Of a stretch of DNA of 22,535 nucleotides, positions 1 through 7,989 are shown piece by piece. The stretch's first letter is position 1, and every line of letters starts with the position of its first letter. Source of the stretch: a virus; IMG/VR virus record IMGVR_UViG_3300048672_000066, positions 1 through 22,535 of that record; one strand, given 5' to 3'. A program made the position numbers and the translations under genes. The notes below the pieces were generated by a model, which did no database searches, had not been told where the DNA came from, and worked only from the letters and a program-made list of their open reading frames with translations.

Positions 1-23
1 ATGCCTAAGTTCTGTGTTGCCAT
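1..23 (-). CDS. Partial 5' end of a further late gene
   Basis: An ATG on the minus strand at 23 opens a frame that reads MATQNLG before the window ends. It lies three bases after the stop of the preceding 77-residue gene. A purine-rich TAGGAT sits a few bases upstream and could serve as the ribosome-binding site. The tight spacing fits the continuing late operon. Too little is visible to say what the protein is. Confidence 0.5.
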
Positions 24-26
24 GAT

Positions 27-260
27 TTATCCTAAAAATGTCCACGCCGCACCCCTGCGGCAATACACGCCAGCGCCCGATCCCGGGTTCCAGACCGTCC
101 CGTCAGCCTTCACAATGGTTCCTTCACGAAACTTCTTTGGAGCCGCATAGAGGGTGTCCAAAGTGATAAACGGGTCTGCCGTTTCCATTGCTTGCGCGAT
201 CTTTGCCAGTTCCGCAGCGAGTTCTGGGTCTTTGACGTTGCCGGGGATGTATCGCGCCAT
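27..260 (-). CDS. Small late-operon protein, 77 aa, unknown function
   Basis: The start codon overlaps the stop of the upstream nozzle-like gene (TGATG), so translation is probably coupled. Residues 1-30 are charged and helical in appearance (repeated Ala/Glu, as in PELAAELAKIAQAMETADP). The second half is a short, Gly- and Trp-containing segment ending in AAWTFLG. There is no signal peptide or membrane segment. The position at the end of the tail block suggests a minor virion or assembly protein. I do not recognise the family, and the virion role is inferred from context only. Confidence 0.7.
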   Translation of the reverse strand: MARYIPGNVKDPELAAELAKIAQAMETADPFITLDTLYAAPKKFREGTIVKADGTVWNPGSGAGVYCRRGAAWTFLG

Positions 261-1786
261 CAGTACGCCCCTGCGTTCGTGTAATCCACCACAAACGATT
301 TCATGCGCAAAGCACCGTACCCCGAACCTGTGAACTTCACAGCTAGGTAACGCCCCGTAGCGAAAGAATCGACCTTGAACGATGTTCCGATGGTGTAGGA
401 CACAGGGGAACCGTAAACAGGGGCGCTATCTGGAATCATCGAAGCACCGACTTGGATGCTCACAACGTCGCCCGATACACCGTCGATCTTTGGAAGAATC
501 ACACGGGCAGTCTTGACGGAGTAGCTGTCGCCCATGTCCATACCTGTGCGCTCAAGTGTCCAGCTAATAGGGGTTCCTAAGTCTGTAGTACCCGTATCTT
601 GCAAAGTTAGTAAAGGAGTGCTGTGGCACATCACTAACCGAGCCTCTGCGGGGGAATATTCGTTTTCGTTCCATGTCGTAGCGTCACTAGCCCATGTATC
701 GGTATCACCCGACCAAGTAGAGGCAGAGCCGGATAGGTTTACTTGCCCGAAAGCGCCGTAAGTGACGTTGGTTAGGGAACGCACACCCCATACCTTTGTT
801 TCCCAATTCCAAACCATCGCTTTATTGCAGGTAGCGGAATCACCGTAGGGGAAGCACACCCAGACTTCGTTTTTCTGCGGATTGGCAGTGACGAAAGACC
901 GCTTGTAGTACGTGCTGGAAATGTTCTTAAAGATGTAATCGCGTACCGCACCATTAGCGATGCTTTGCACGCCTTGACCTGTGTTAAGAACTACGTCACC
1001 AGCAGACAAAACAACATGCCCCAATGGTGTTTGCACGCCACATCCCCGAGCCAGCATTCCAGAATCACCCGGCAGACGTTGGAAGCGGAAGATGTACGGA
1101 GCGCCAACATACGTCATTGCGTACATAGAGCGCTCTTTGTAGATCACATTCACGTCACCCAATGGCAGGCAGTCAACCAGAATATCGGGCGTTTCGGCTA
1201 GGTCTTGCTCTCCAGCGTCCAAAGCGGGGTTGGTTTCGTCCCACGATGTAGGGATAGCGCCAGGAACCGCAATGTCAGACCATTTGACCATGTGCGGGTA
1301 CTTTGTCGCACCCTTGGAGATGCCCAGAGCGACGATAAAGTTCTTAAACGGACGGATAGCCGTAGCTTTCCAAGTACCTGTCCAACCTGTCAGAGTTGCC
1401 AGCGTACCCGTACCGCCCCAGAACATTGGGTTATCGATGCCGTTATTCAGGACAAAGACGCCGTTAAGCGTTCCACCCGTCCATTTATCGTCTATAGCCC
1501 CTGTGGGCGCCGAACCTGTGATGTTGGTACGTGTAGTGCCATCATCAGCATAAACGGCTGTGAGGCCCGAATATATCCAGTAACGCGCTGTTGTCGTTGA
1601 GTAGGGAGCGATGAAGTACGGAGTAATCGATGGGGTAGTAAATACCGCCGCCGTACCCCGAAACCGCTCTGCGTAGCCGTTACGAAAACGCATATTTTCC
1701 GTAGCAGTCCAGACGCCCTGCCCCAGTTCCTCCGGGGTTAGGTCGCTGTTTAGACCTGTTCCGCAGTTATCGATCTTCTGGAGCAT
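260..1786 (-). CDS. Tail nozzle / DNA-stabilisation-like protein
   Basis: This 508-residue protein is rich in Gly, Thr, Trp and aromatic residues, with recurrent strand-turn patterns typical of a beta-propeller (for example the WNWETKVWGVRSL and TWSGDTDTWASDATTWNENEY segments). It has no signal peptide. Its length is close to that of podovirus nozzle proteins such as P22 gp10 (about 470 residues), which close the portal channel below the adaptor. Its place downstream of the adaptor and fibre genes supports that reading. The start overlaps the stop of the DUF4376 gene by one base. The class of virion protein is fairly likely. The specific nozzle assignment is inference and needs a structure prediction. 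Confidence 0.65.
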   Translation of the reverse strand: MLQKIDNCGTGLNSDLTPEELGQGVWTATENMRFRNGYAERFRGTAAVFTTPSITPYFIAPYSTTTARYWIYSGLTAVYADDGTTRTNITGSAPTGAIDDKWTGGTLNGVFVLNNGIDNPMFWGGTGTLATLTGWTGTWKATAIRPFKNFIVALGISKGATKYPHMVKWSDIAVPGAIPTSWDETNPALDAGEQDLAETPDILVDCLPLGDVNVIYKERSMYAMTYVGAPYIFRFQRLPGDSGMLARGCGVQTPLGHVVLSAGDVVLNTGQGVQSIANGAVRDYIFKNISSTYYKRSFVTANPQKNEVWVCFPYGDSATCNKAMVWNWETKVWGVRSLTNVTYGAFGQVNLSGSASTWSGDTDTWASDATTWNENEYSPAEARLVMCHSTPLLTLQDTGTTDLGTPISWTLERTGMDMGDSYSVKTARVILPKIDGVSGDVVSIQVGASMIPDSAPVYGSPVSYTIGTSFKVDSFATGRYLAVKFTGSGYGALRMKSFVVDYTNAGAY

Positions 1787-2199
1787 CAGATAACCCAGAT
1801 AGCAGCCTGAGCCTGACCAGCTAAAACAAGCGCCTCAGTAAGTTCCTCTTTCGTGGCTTGAATAGCTGTATTGTCAGCAAGCACCCAAGTAACACTAGGA
1901 GCCAAGCCAGTAGAAAGGGCAATGACAGCCCGTGCCATGCGGCCTTGAGAAACCTCATCGCCATCGAACGTGTTACCTGCTTGTGTTGTTACTTTGATTG
2001 CATCGACTTTGGCCTGACGCTCTGCCTTGAGTTCTTCGCGTGTCTTTGGTGCAGGAGGTGGAGCAACATACTCGCCAATCGTCGCGTCACCGATTACGCC
2101 GAACTGATACTCCACACCATCGCAAATCCAGCGGTCAGCGCCTTGCGTGATGGATGTGAATGGGCCGAACTGCCCCGCTGCTGTGATTAGGGCTTTCAT
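1786..2199 (-). CDS. DUF4376-like tail-associated protein
   Basis: The protein has 137 residues. The N-terminal part (about 1-45) contains an IWVCDG-like strand region (RWICDGVEYQFGVIG), followed by a Pro-rich linker VAPPPAPK. A charged helix (KTREELKAERQAKVDAIKV) leads into the C-terminal part (about 70-137) with the pattern FDGDEVSQGRMARAVIALS, then VTWVLADN and TKEELTEALVLAGQAQAAIW. This resembles the DUF4376 domain found in many small phage proteins encoded next to tail fibres. The start overlaps the fibre stop as ATGA. A role as fibre-associated or assembly factor is inferred from the neighbour. Confidence 0.75.
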   Translation of the reverse strand: MKALITAAGQFGPFTSITQGADRWICDGVEYQFGVIGDATIGEYVAPPPAPKTREELKAERQAKVDAIKVTTQAGNTFDGDEVSQGRMARAVIALSTGLAPSVTWVLADNTAIQATKEELTEALVLAGQAQAAIWVI

Positions 2200-4328
2200 G
2201 CTGCGGCCTCCACTCGGTTGATGATGTAGCCTGTGATTGAGTTGTTGTATGCAATAGCAAGAAACGACTCTGAGTTAGATGATCCAACGATTCCTATTGG
2301 TTGCTGGTATGTCGCCCCTTGACTCATGCAAGCAACTGCTTTGCCTATGGAAGCAGCGTTCCAACGCAAGTCAAAGCCGCCAGCGCCACCAGCAAGAGTT
2401 ACAGCCGATTGACCAGCAATTAAGCTGGATGGGTCTCTTACTCCGTATTTATCTGAAACGTATGGAGCAGGAAAAGCAATGCCGGTAGCACCATTCCAGC
2501 CAAATCCGCACTGCTGAACGGTGGACAAAACAGGGGAAGCACCAGAGCAATCAAAAGTGAATTGAGCATTTACGCCATTGGTGTTTGCGGTCTGCATTGC
2601 ACAACGGGCATTGTTTCCGCTTGCAAGCAATCCAGCAAAGCGAAAGATATTTCCGTTAACAGTTCCGTTTATCTCAGTACCAGCCGTTGCGGTTCCAGAA
2701 GAATCTGTAAGGACATTAGCTCGCCATGTCGTAGACGCACTATGCGAAATAAACAATGTCTTGCTTGCTGTTACGGCAACGTAATCGCTGTCAGTGCTAA
2801 GCGTACTTGGCGCAGTCCCCAAGCTCACACTACTAGCCGCCTCCACCGTACCCGTCAGCTTAAAGATAGTGGCAAAGTGCGTTCCGTCAATGTAGTGGCA
2901 TACGATGTTGCCGTTGCCGTTGAGGAAGGCGCGGAATGGTGCTGCTGTGGTTGTTACGCTTGCCAAAGTGCCGATGGTAAGCGTACTTCCAGACACCGTG
3001 TATGGCGAAACTCTTAGCGCAGAAGATTGTGTGTGGACACATCGAACCACACTGCCAGCCGAAAATAGGGCAATTGCTGTGTTGCCACCGTTGGCTGTCG
3101 TAAGCGCACTCTCAGCACCAATCGTTGGAACAGTTCCGCTTACTGTTATTGCCCTTATTGCACTGGTAGTCGTAGCCCTGCCATAGCTCACCACAAACGA
3201 CGAGCCTACTGCGATTAGTTGACCGTAAGCAGCCCAATTGCCGCCGAGTGTCGCGGTGCCTTTGGACCCCGTGTTGACAGTGATACCAGTTCCGCTAATA
3301 GTCAGCGTCACCGCTTCCATTGCTGTCGTGCTGTCATTGGAAACAACAAGCACTTGATTGGTTGTACTAAGTACACCGAGGAACCCACCAGAAGCCACAG
3401 ACGCACGAACCAACGTAGCACTACCCCATGTCTGCGAACTTGCGTCATACACAATCGCATAGCAATCAGTCCCGCCGAACAGGAAACAGGTGCGGTTTGC
3501 ATCCAGCGCAATGCGCCGAATCGTGCTTCCCATGTTTGCCAGCGTAGAGTTGACGTAAGAGGCTGTGATGCCTGTCTTCTCAAGACCGTAAGGAACCCAA
3601 ACGCCAGCAGCAGTACTGTTATCAGACAAGCCAACCATTGCACCAGTACGCGCACGAATCCAGCCTAGTTGTGTGCCTGTTGAATCCTTGACACCATAGT
3701 CATAGTCGCCAGCGTTGTAGGCGCTAACAATGTTGTCGGCTTTACTGAATGTCGTAGCTGCGTCAAACGTCAGATATTGACCGGGAGCAGACGGGGTGAC
3801 AGTGATTGCGGCTGCGCTTGATGCGGTAAACGTGTAGTTACCTGTAATAGCCTGACCACCTGTGCCGATGGTGGAGGACAAGACTTGCCAGTTTGTTGTG
3901 TCCAGGCTTGGGTCTGTCGTACCCGCTCCAGCGACCTTGCGGCGATAGGTTTGGAACGTAATCGGTGAATAGACCGTATTACCTACGGCATAGGTCGTGC
4001 CAGAAACCCATACAGGAGCTGCAGAGCCGGAGCCGATAGCAGCACTAACCAAACCTTGCACAAACGCTGTAGAGGCTGCGTTAAGCCCGTTGTCTGACAG
4101 TACCTGAGTAACTACCTTGAACGCTGTAGCGCCTGTAGTCGTGGAACCTACCAAGCCGTTGATTTCGGCTGCAATCGCCGTGACTGCTGTCGCGCCGAGG
4201 CTGGGGAATTGACCTTGCAGCACCGACTTAATCAGGCGCATGTGATCGTCGCCCTCGCTCTTGAGGTCACCCGCTGCTGGCAGGCTGGAATTTAGCTGAG
4301 AGATAAACGAAGCCGATTCAACTGTCAT
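2196..4328 (-). CDS. Tail fibre / receptor-binding protein
   Basis: The 710-residue protein begins with the N-terminal pattern seen on many phage fibres: FISQLNSSLPAAGDLKSEGDDHMRLIKS (residues 8-35), then FPSLGATAVTAIAAEINGL. This part usually attaches the fibre to the tail. Residues about 107-150 (VWVSGTTYAVGNTVYS through DTTNWQVL) look like a small carbohydrate-binding-type module of the W...Y..G..V...P...W..L kind. The remainder (about 200-680) is a long Ser/Thr/Gly/Ala beta-rich repeat region that could form a propeller or beta-helix, and the tail end INRVEAAA is short. The start overlaps the adaptor stop (ATGA). The fibre call is strong and receptor identity is unknown. Confidence 0.85.
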   Translation of the reverse strand: MTVESASFISQLNSSLPAAGDLKSEGDDHMRLIKSVLQGQFPSLGATAVTAIAAEINGLVGSTTTGATAFKVVTQVLSDNGLNAASTAFVQGLVSAAIGSGSAAPVWVSGTTYAVGNTVYSPITFQTYRRKVAGAGTTDPSLDTTNWQVLSSTIGTGGQAITGNYTFTASSAAAITVTPSAPGQYLTFDAATTFSKADNIVSAYNAGDYDYGVKDSTGTQLGWIRARTGAMVGLSDNSTAAGVWVPYGLEKTGITASYVNSTLANMGSTIRRIALDANRTCFLFGGTDCYAIVYDASSQTWGSATLVRASVASGGFLGVLSTTNQVLVVSNDSTTAMEAVTLTISGTGITVNTGSKGTATLGGNWAAYGQLIAVGSSFVVSYGRATTTSAIRAITVSGTVPTIGAESALTTANGGNTAIALFSAGSVVRCVHTQSSALRVSPYTVSGSTLTIGTLASVTTTAAPFRAFLNGNGNIVCHYIDGTHFATIFKLTGTVEAASSVSLGTAPSTLSTDSDYVAVTASKTLFISHSASTTWRANVLTDSSGTATAGTEINGTVNGNIFRFAGLLASGNNARCAMQTANTNGVNAQFTFDCSGASPVLSTVQQCGFGWNGATGIAFPAPYVSDKYGVRDPSSLIAGQSAVTLAGGAGGFDLRWNAASIGKAVACMSQGATYQQPIGIVGSSNSESFLAIAYNNSITGYIINRVEAAA

Positions 4329-4912
4329 GTTCGTACCTTGATTTGCATGGAGCCGTTAGCGGGTTGACCCTTGCGCTCTGATAGGCGTCTGACAGAATCA
4401 AGGAGCGGAGTGATGTACCCGTCCAGTTGTGCCACCTGCTCTGTGTCTCGGATGTGTTTTGCACACTCCCTAGCTGTTGCGTAGAGATACAAGTCCTCTG
4501 CGTTATCCAAGAGCCAGTTCGTGGTGTTGGAGTTGCTTAATGCGCTGATTTTCGGAATGTAGTAAAGGACATAGGCTTGTCCCGTTCCAGCGCCGTTAAT
4601 GCGGAGTTGGTTGTTTTCCAGGGCATACGATGTGGGCACGCTTGTGCTGGCGATTACCGATTCGCTCTTGTAGTCAAGTGCGTACTCAGCAGACCCGTAA
4701 TTGACCGTTACCTTGCTAACAGACTGAAAATCACTAGGCAGGGTTGCATATTCGCCCGTAGTGGTTCCCGCTACTGAAATAGCCAATGCCTTGACGTTTA
4801 GTTCGCGGAATAGAAACGCCTCTGCCCTGCGGATAAACGTTGGCATTAGCGTGCCTAGATCGTCGCGGTGGATGTAAGCCGCAACGTCTGCTTGCAATGT
4901 GGCGTATGTCAT
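4325..4912 (-). CDS. Head-tail adaptor protein
   Basis: This 195-residue protein opens with MTYATLQADVAAYIHRDDL and continues FIRRAEAFLFRELN, then EYATLPSDFQSVSKVTV. That pattern is common to podovirus/siphovirus adaptor proteins which bind the lower face of the portal ring. Helical N- and C-terminal parts flank a beta-rich middle (residues about 50-115), and the C-terminal helix (DAEDLYLYATARECAKHI and following) is also typical. The length is close to P22 gp4 (166 residues). It lies after capsid and before fibre and nozzle genes and overlaps both neighbours as ATGA, so it is likely co-translated with them. Confidence 0.8.
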   Translation of the reverse strand: MTYATLQADVAAYIHRDDLGTLMPTFIRRAEAFLFRELNVKALAISVAGTTTGEYATLPSDFQSVSKVTVNYGSAEYALDYKSESVIASTSVPTSYALENNQLRINGAGTGQAYVLYYIPKISALSNSNTTNWLLDNAEDLYLYATARECAKHIRDTEQVAQLDGYITPLLDSVRRLSERKGQPANGSMQIKVRT

Positions 4913-5217
4913 TTCAGGAACTTGTCAAAGGTGACTAGCTTTGGGTTATCGCGTAGCCAAGACAGAATTGCGTGCTTACGCTCCTCCGCGCCCTGATACG
5001 TTGTGTTGATGCGCTGCAATTCAGCCATCGGGATGACGCCAACAAAGTGCCCATCACCCCAACGATGACCAGCGGTTTCCGAGCGGAGCATGGATGCGTA
5101 TTCGATTAGCGGAGCGGCGTCATAGGTAAGGTTTGAGTGAATCTCATCACCTTCAATCTTGACCTCGCGCTTGATTCCGTACTCGTTCGCAGATTCAATA
5201 ATATGTAGATCGTCCAC
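4909..5217 (-). CDS. Small late protein, 102 aa, GTG start
   Basis: The frame starts with GTG at 5217, and GGGG lies about seven bases upstream as a possible ribosome-binding site. The product is acidic in its first half (VKIEGDEIHSNLTYD). Its C-terminal half contains GDGHFVGVIPMAELQRI and ends in AILSWLRDNPKLVTFDKFLK. That C-terminal pattern recurs in small proteins encoded between capsid and adaptor in other short-tailed phages, but their role is not known to me. The gene follows intergenic motif R1 and a leader with two alternative hairpins. It overlaps the adaptor start. Confidence 0.75.
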   Translation of the reverse strand: MDDLHIIESANEYGIKREVKIEGDEIHSNLTYDAAPLIEYASMLRSETAGHRWGDGHFVGVIPMAELQRINTTYQGAEERKHAILSWLRDNPKLVTFDKFLK

Positions 5218-5222
5218 AGCGT

Positions 5223-5258
5223 CCCCAAGACGTTAATGAAGATGGGGCTTCTCACCCC
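5223..5258 (-). promoter_or_regulatory. Alternative hairpins in the leader of the 102-aa gene
   Basis: On the minus strand, a CCCC block (5247-5244) can pair with GGGG (5226-5223), which is the likely ribosome-binding site, across a 17-base loop. The same CCCC can instead pair with an upstream GGGG (5258-5255) across a short loop (TGAGAAG). The two pairings exclude each other, which is the layout of an attenuator or translational switch. No run of T follows, so it is not an obvious terminator. Regulation is inferred. Confidence 0.35.
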
Positions 5259-5296
5259 AATCGGCGGTTTCTTGGTCGCTGCCGTTATCCCATTAT

Positions 5297-5316
5297 TGGA
5301 AAGTGGTAAAGGCTTA
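5297..5316 (-). repeat. Late intergenic motif, copy R1
   Basis: Minus-strand core CCTTTACCACTTTCCA (5312-5297), one base shorter than the other copies, preceded by TAAG. The TAA is the stop codon of the HNH endonuclease gene ending at 5314. It lies about 80 bases before the 102-aa gene. See the finding on the motif family for the promoter hypothesis. Confidence 0.75.
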
Positions 5317-5895
5317 GATATGCCTCCACGTTTTCCTAGCTCTGACTCGCTCTATGGCTGTATTTGAAACGCCATAAAGTTTTGCGAGTTCAGCAATGGA
5401 AAGGGTTGATTCCCTTATGTTGATAACACTTGCGTTATTCAACTTGCTTGCCCCGTGCGATTCGCCTTTAAGTCCGCTTGGAAGGTTTAGCTTCCTGCCC
5501 CTAGCGAATGCGTCTTTAATGTTCTGGCTTTGTGTACCAACCTCTAAGTGGTTAGGGTTAACGCATCTTGGGTTATCGCACTTGTGCATAACAACCATGC
5601 CATCAGGTATCTCGCCATGATGTATTTCATACGAGAGCCTGTGAGATAGCTTGTGTTTTGCACCTTTGCCACCCATGCCCAAAGAGCCATAGCCCTTACC
5701 AACTAAACGACCAGTCCACAGCCAGCAACCGTCGGTCTTCTCTATGTGCCTAAAGAACCGTTCTTCAATGGTTCCCCTTGCACGAGTACCAATGGGGAGA
5801 AGTCCAGCCCGACGCTGCTGCATGTAATGCGTAGAACACATGCCACGCGCATTTATCGGGTTGGAACATCCATCCACACAACAAACCTTTTCCAT
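5314..5895 (-). CDS. Free-standing HNH endonuclease (HNH_3 type) with C-terminal HTH
   Basis: The 193-residue protein starts with a Cys/His cluster (C5, C6, C10, C20, H23) that could bind zinc. The HNH_3 core runs from about W58 to N125: SHRLSYE (H85), VMHKCDNPRCVNPNHLEVG with H104, C106, C111, N113 and H116, and N125. Residues 148-190 (SIAELAKLYGVSNTAIERV, then KTW) form a helix-turn-helix of the kind that follows many such nucleases and reads the target site. It lies between capsid and the 102-aa gene, a classic place for a selfish homing endonuclease. It is flanked by motif copies R2 and R1, and its stop codon is part of R1. The GGGGG ribosome-binding site can be hidden in a hairpin. Confidence 0.9.
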   Translation of the reverse strand: MEKVCCVDGCSNPINARGMCSTHYMQQRRAGLLPIGTRARGTIEERFFRHIEKTDGCWLWTGRLVGKGYGSLGMGGKGAKHKLSHRLSYEIHHGEIPDGMVVMHKCDNPRCVNPNHLEVGTQSQNIKDAFARGRKLNLPSGLKGESHGASKLNNASVINIRESTLSIAELAKLYGVSNTAIERVRARKTWRHI

Positions 5896-5897
5896 AA

Positions 5898-5924
5898 TTC
5901 CCCCAAAAAGTTACTAATGGGGAA
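5898..5924 (-). promoter_or_regulatory. Hairpin over the HNH ribosome-binding site
   Basis: On the minus strand TTCCCC (5924-5919) is complementary to GGGGAA (5903-5898), with a 15-base loop. The GGGG arm is the probable ribosome-binding site of the HNH gene starting at 5895. Pairing would lower translation, as is known for some T4 homing endonuclease genes. The regulatory role here is inferred. Confidence 0.45.
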
Positions 5925-5928
5925 ATAG

Positions 5929-5952
5929 TAGAAAGTTGGTAAAGGTTTGTTA
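5929..5952 (-). repeat. Late intergenic motif, copy R2
   Basis: Minus-strand core CCTTTACCAACTTTCTA (5945-5929), identical to copy R3, followed by CTAT. The upstream TAA, separated from the core by four bases (CAAA), is the stop codon of the major capsid gene. It lies about 35 bases before the HNH gene. Confidence 0.8.
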
Positions 5953-6924
5953 CGGTACTAGGTTGGTGATCTTCGCCTGCGCTGTAGGAGCGCGAACTGC
6001 CAAGCAGCAGTCAGCAGTAATCAGCACCTTGTCACTGTCGCCTGTCTTGGCAAGGGGGGTTTCTTTGAAACCATCCAAGAAAGCCAAGTCGAGGTAATCA
6101 GTGTTCAGCACGTAGGCTGTATCGGCACCAGCCAGCAGGTAGTGAGGAACAACAGTAAGTCCTCCGAAGTCGCTGAGATATACCTCTGCACCGCCGACGA
6201 TAGTTGCTTGTGCGCTCTTGCCGCCCTTCACATCGATACGGTTCTGGGCAACAGAGGCGAAGCCGGAGAACGTAGCTTTGTGAGATGGGGAAACATACAA
6301 CGCCTCGGCGAACTGGCCCGAAGTGGTGAAGATGTTTTGGCAAGCGGTGTCCAACAGCGTCTTAGTGAAAGCACGGTTAGTTCCAGCAGTAATAGCGGCT
6401 GTGGGAGCGCCAGAAGTCCAGGCGGCAGTAGCACCAGCACCGTTGTGCAACGGGTTGGATACGCACTGCACACCCAAGCCACCGGATTGACCAGCAACGG
6501 AAGTGGTAGCGGCGATAGCTACTTGTGTTGGAGACAGCACCATTGCTTCAATGTTGCGCTTCAACTCAAGCATCTTCTTGGCCTTGAGGTAAGCCATCTC
6601 GGAGCCACGGCCCGCCTTCTTCACCAGATTAGCGCGGCGAGAAACGCCCACTGTGCCGTTGAAGATTTGCAGGTAGTTGCCCAGACGCTGAGTAGCGGTC
6701 TGTGCGTCCAATGTCACGTCGTCACCGTCAATCATTTTGTTGCTAGCCGAGGCTGAGCCCAAAACATCGGTTTGCCACTCGTGGAAATCAGTCGTAGCAG
6801 TAACGCGACCCATTGCCGAAGACAGAGGTGTTTCTGTCGGCGATGTGTTGAAGATTTTGTCAATCAGGTCTTCGCGGTTACCCTTTAGGGAAGCCTTCTG
6901 ATATAGATTGGTTGGAACAGTCAT
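5950..6924 (-). CDS. Major capsid protein, SU10/DUF5309 type
   Basis: This 324-residue protein has the look of the SU10-like HK97-fold capsid family: TNLYQKASLKGNREDLIDKI near the start, then TPLSSAMGRVTATTDFHEWQTD and AQTATQRLGNYLQIF, then VGVSRRANLVKKAGRGSEMAYLKAKKMLELKRNIEAMVL (the long spine-like helix, residues about 93-130), and a C-terminal VGGAEVYLSDFGGLTVVPHYLL region. There is no sign of a protease or delta domain. It follows the scaffold gene by 15 bases, with AGGAGT placed well as ribosome-binding site. It builds the head shell. The family call is strong. Confidence 0.9.
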   Translation of the reverse strand: MTVPTNLYQKASLKGNREDLIDKIFNTSPTETPLSSAMGRVTATTDFHEWQTDVLGSASASNKMIDGDDVTLDAQTATQRLGNYLQIFNGTVGVSRRANLVKKAGRGSEMAYLKAKKMLELKRNIEAMVLSPTQVAIAATTSVAGQSGGLGVQCVSNPLHNGAGATAAWTSGAPTAAITAGTNRAFTKTLLDTACQNIFTTSGQFAEALYVSPSHKATFSGFASVAQNRIDVKGGKSAQATIVGGAEVYLSDFGGLTVVPHYLLAGADTAYVLNTDYLDLAFLDGFKETPLAKTGDSDKVLITADCCLAVRAPTAQAKITNLVP

Positions 6925-6939
6925 TTAAGACTCCTTTGT

Positions 6940-7908
6940 TTACCGCAGTAGTGCGGCTAGATCGTTTAGTTTTGCCCGACCAGACCGGAACTTTTGTTCC
7001 ACAGCCTTGTCGATGCGCTCTTGTGCGGGTTGTCCTTGTCGCGTGGGCATTCGCGGTGCAGATTCGGCCTTTTTGGTTACCTCAGTCTTCTTAGACTGGA
7101 GTTCCCGATAAGCTGCGGCGTCTTTCATCATCAAAACCAGACGATGGTCATAAACATTGCCCAATTCCTGCTCTGAAAAGCCGTAGGTCTTATTTACCTT
7201 GCCGAAAATCTCAGCAAGTTTTGGCTTGTCAATCTTTTGCTGCTCAAGCACTTCCCATGTCTTCTGGTACTGCTTGGCAATCTCCGCTTGGCTTTGCTGC
7301 TGCCGTTGCGCCTCTGCTGCCTGCTTCTCGCCTTGAATCTGTTGGTCAAGTTGCGAAAGGTAAGCGCCGATTTGCCGCTGGCGTTGCTGCTCTGCCACCC
7401 ACGCAGCCGGGTCAGATTGCGCCAATTGCGCCATCTCTGCCTCCGACTTAATCCCAGCCATACCAACAACAGCCGCCCGAGTCACCTCAGCTTGTGTCAG
7501 ATACTGGCTACGGATTTCTTCGTGTTTTTGAGTGAGGAACTTCACCGCTTCCGACTCACGCTCAGCTAGGGCCTGGGTCTTCTTGGTGTAATCCTTTTGG
7601 CGCATCAAGGCTTTAGGGAGTTCTTCCGGGGTGAACTCAACCGTTTCCTCTGTGCCGTCCTCGTTTTTGACCTTGAAGGTCACTTTGGTTTCAGCGGGTG
7701 CAGTCTCTTCCTCTTCTGGTTCTTCACCGTCCGATTCGTCGCTGTCGCTGTTTGCTTCCTCTTCCGTGTCTCCGTCTTCGGAGGTGGATTCGTCGGCGGT
7801 TTCGGCTTGTTCCTCTTGCTCTGGTTCCTCTTCAGGAGTGTCAGAAAGAAACGCTGCCAAGTCTGGAAGTTCGCCTGATTCGGGTGCTGATTCAGCTTGT
7901 CCGGTCAT
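6940..7908 (-). CDS. Head scaffolding protein
   Basis: The protein has 322 residues. Residues 1-72 are extremely acidic (runs of Glu, Asp, Ser), followed by a short beta segment (KVTFKVKNEDGTEETVEFTP) and a long Gln/Glu/Lys/Ala helical region, about 95-240, likely coiled coil. The basic C-terminal end (KFRSGRAKLNDLAALLR) is typical of scaffold proteins that touch the capsid subunit. It lies directly before the capsid gene, as expected. AAAGGT precedes the ATG. Composition and position make the assignment fairly safe although scaffolds are poorly conserved in sequence. Confidence 0.85.
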   Translation of the reverse strand: MTGQAESAPESGELPDLAAFLSDTPEEEPEQEEQAETADESTSEDGDTEEEANSDSDESDGEEPEEEETAPAETKVTFKVKNEDGTEETVEFTPEELPKALMRQKDYTKKTQALAERESEAVKFLTQKHEEIRSQYLTQAEVTRAAVVGMAGIKSEAEMAQLAQSDPAAWVAEQQRQRQIGAYLSQLDQQIQGEKQAAEAQRQQQSQAEIAKQYQKTWEVLEQQKIDKPKLAEIFGKVNKTYGFSEQELGNVYDHRLVLMMKDAAAYRELQSKKTEVTKKAESAPRMPTRQGQPAQERIDKAVEQKFRSGRAKLNDLAALLR

Positions 7909-7922
7909 GGTGTACCTTTGTC

Positions 7923-7950
7923 AAAAACCCTCCCTATGGCACTAAGAGGG
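7923..7950 (-). terminator. Weak terminator or attenuator before the scaffold gene
   Basis: On the minus strand CCCTC (7950-7946) pairs with GAGGG (7932-7928) over a 13-base loop and is followed by TTTTT. It lies between the 100-aa gene and the scaffold gene. The stem is only five pairs, so read-through is expected. It could set the scaffold/capsid transcript level relative to the upstream gene. Confidence 0.35.
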
Positions 7951-7989
7951 CTTGCGGCGTCTCTCGACGGTCGCTAATAGGTTAAGTGC

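Noticed and set aside
6142-6756. 204-codon plus-strand frame opposite the capsid gene
   Set aside because: It is fully antisense to a clear SU10-type capsid gene. Its product is a low-complexity Ser/Leu/Gly/Cys mix without a domain, as expected for a mirror frame.
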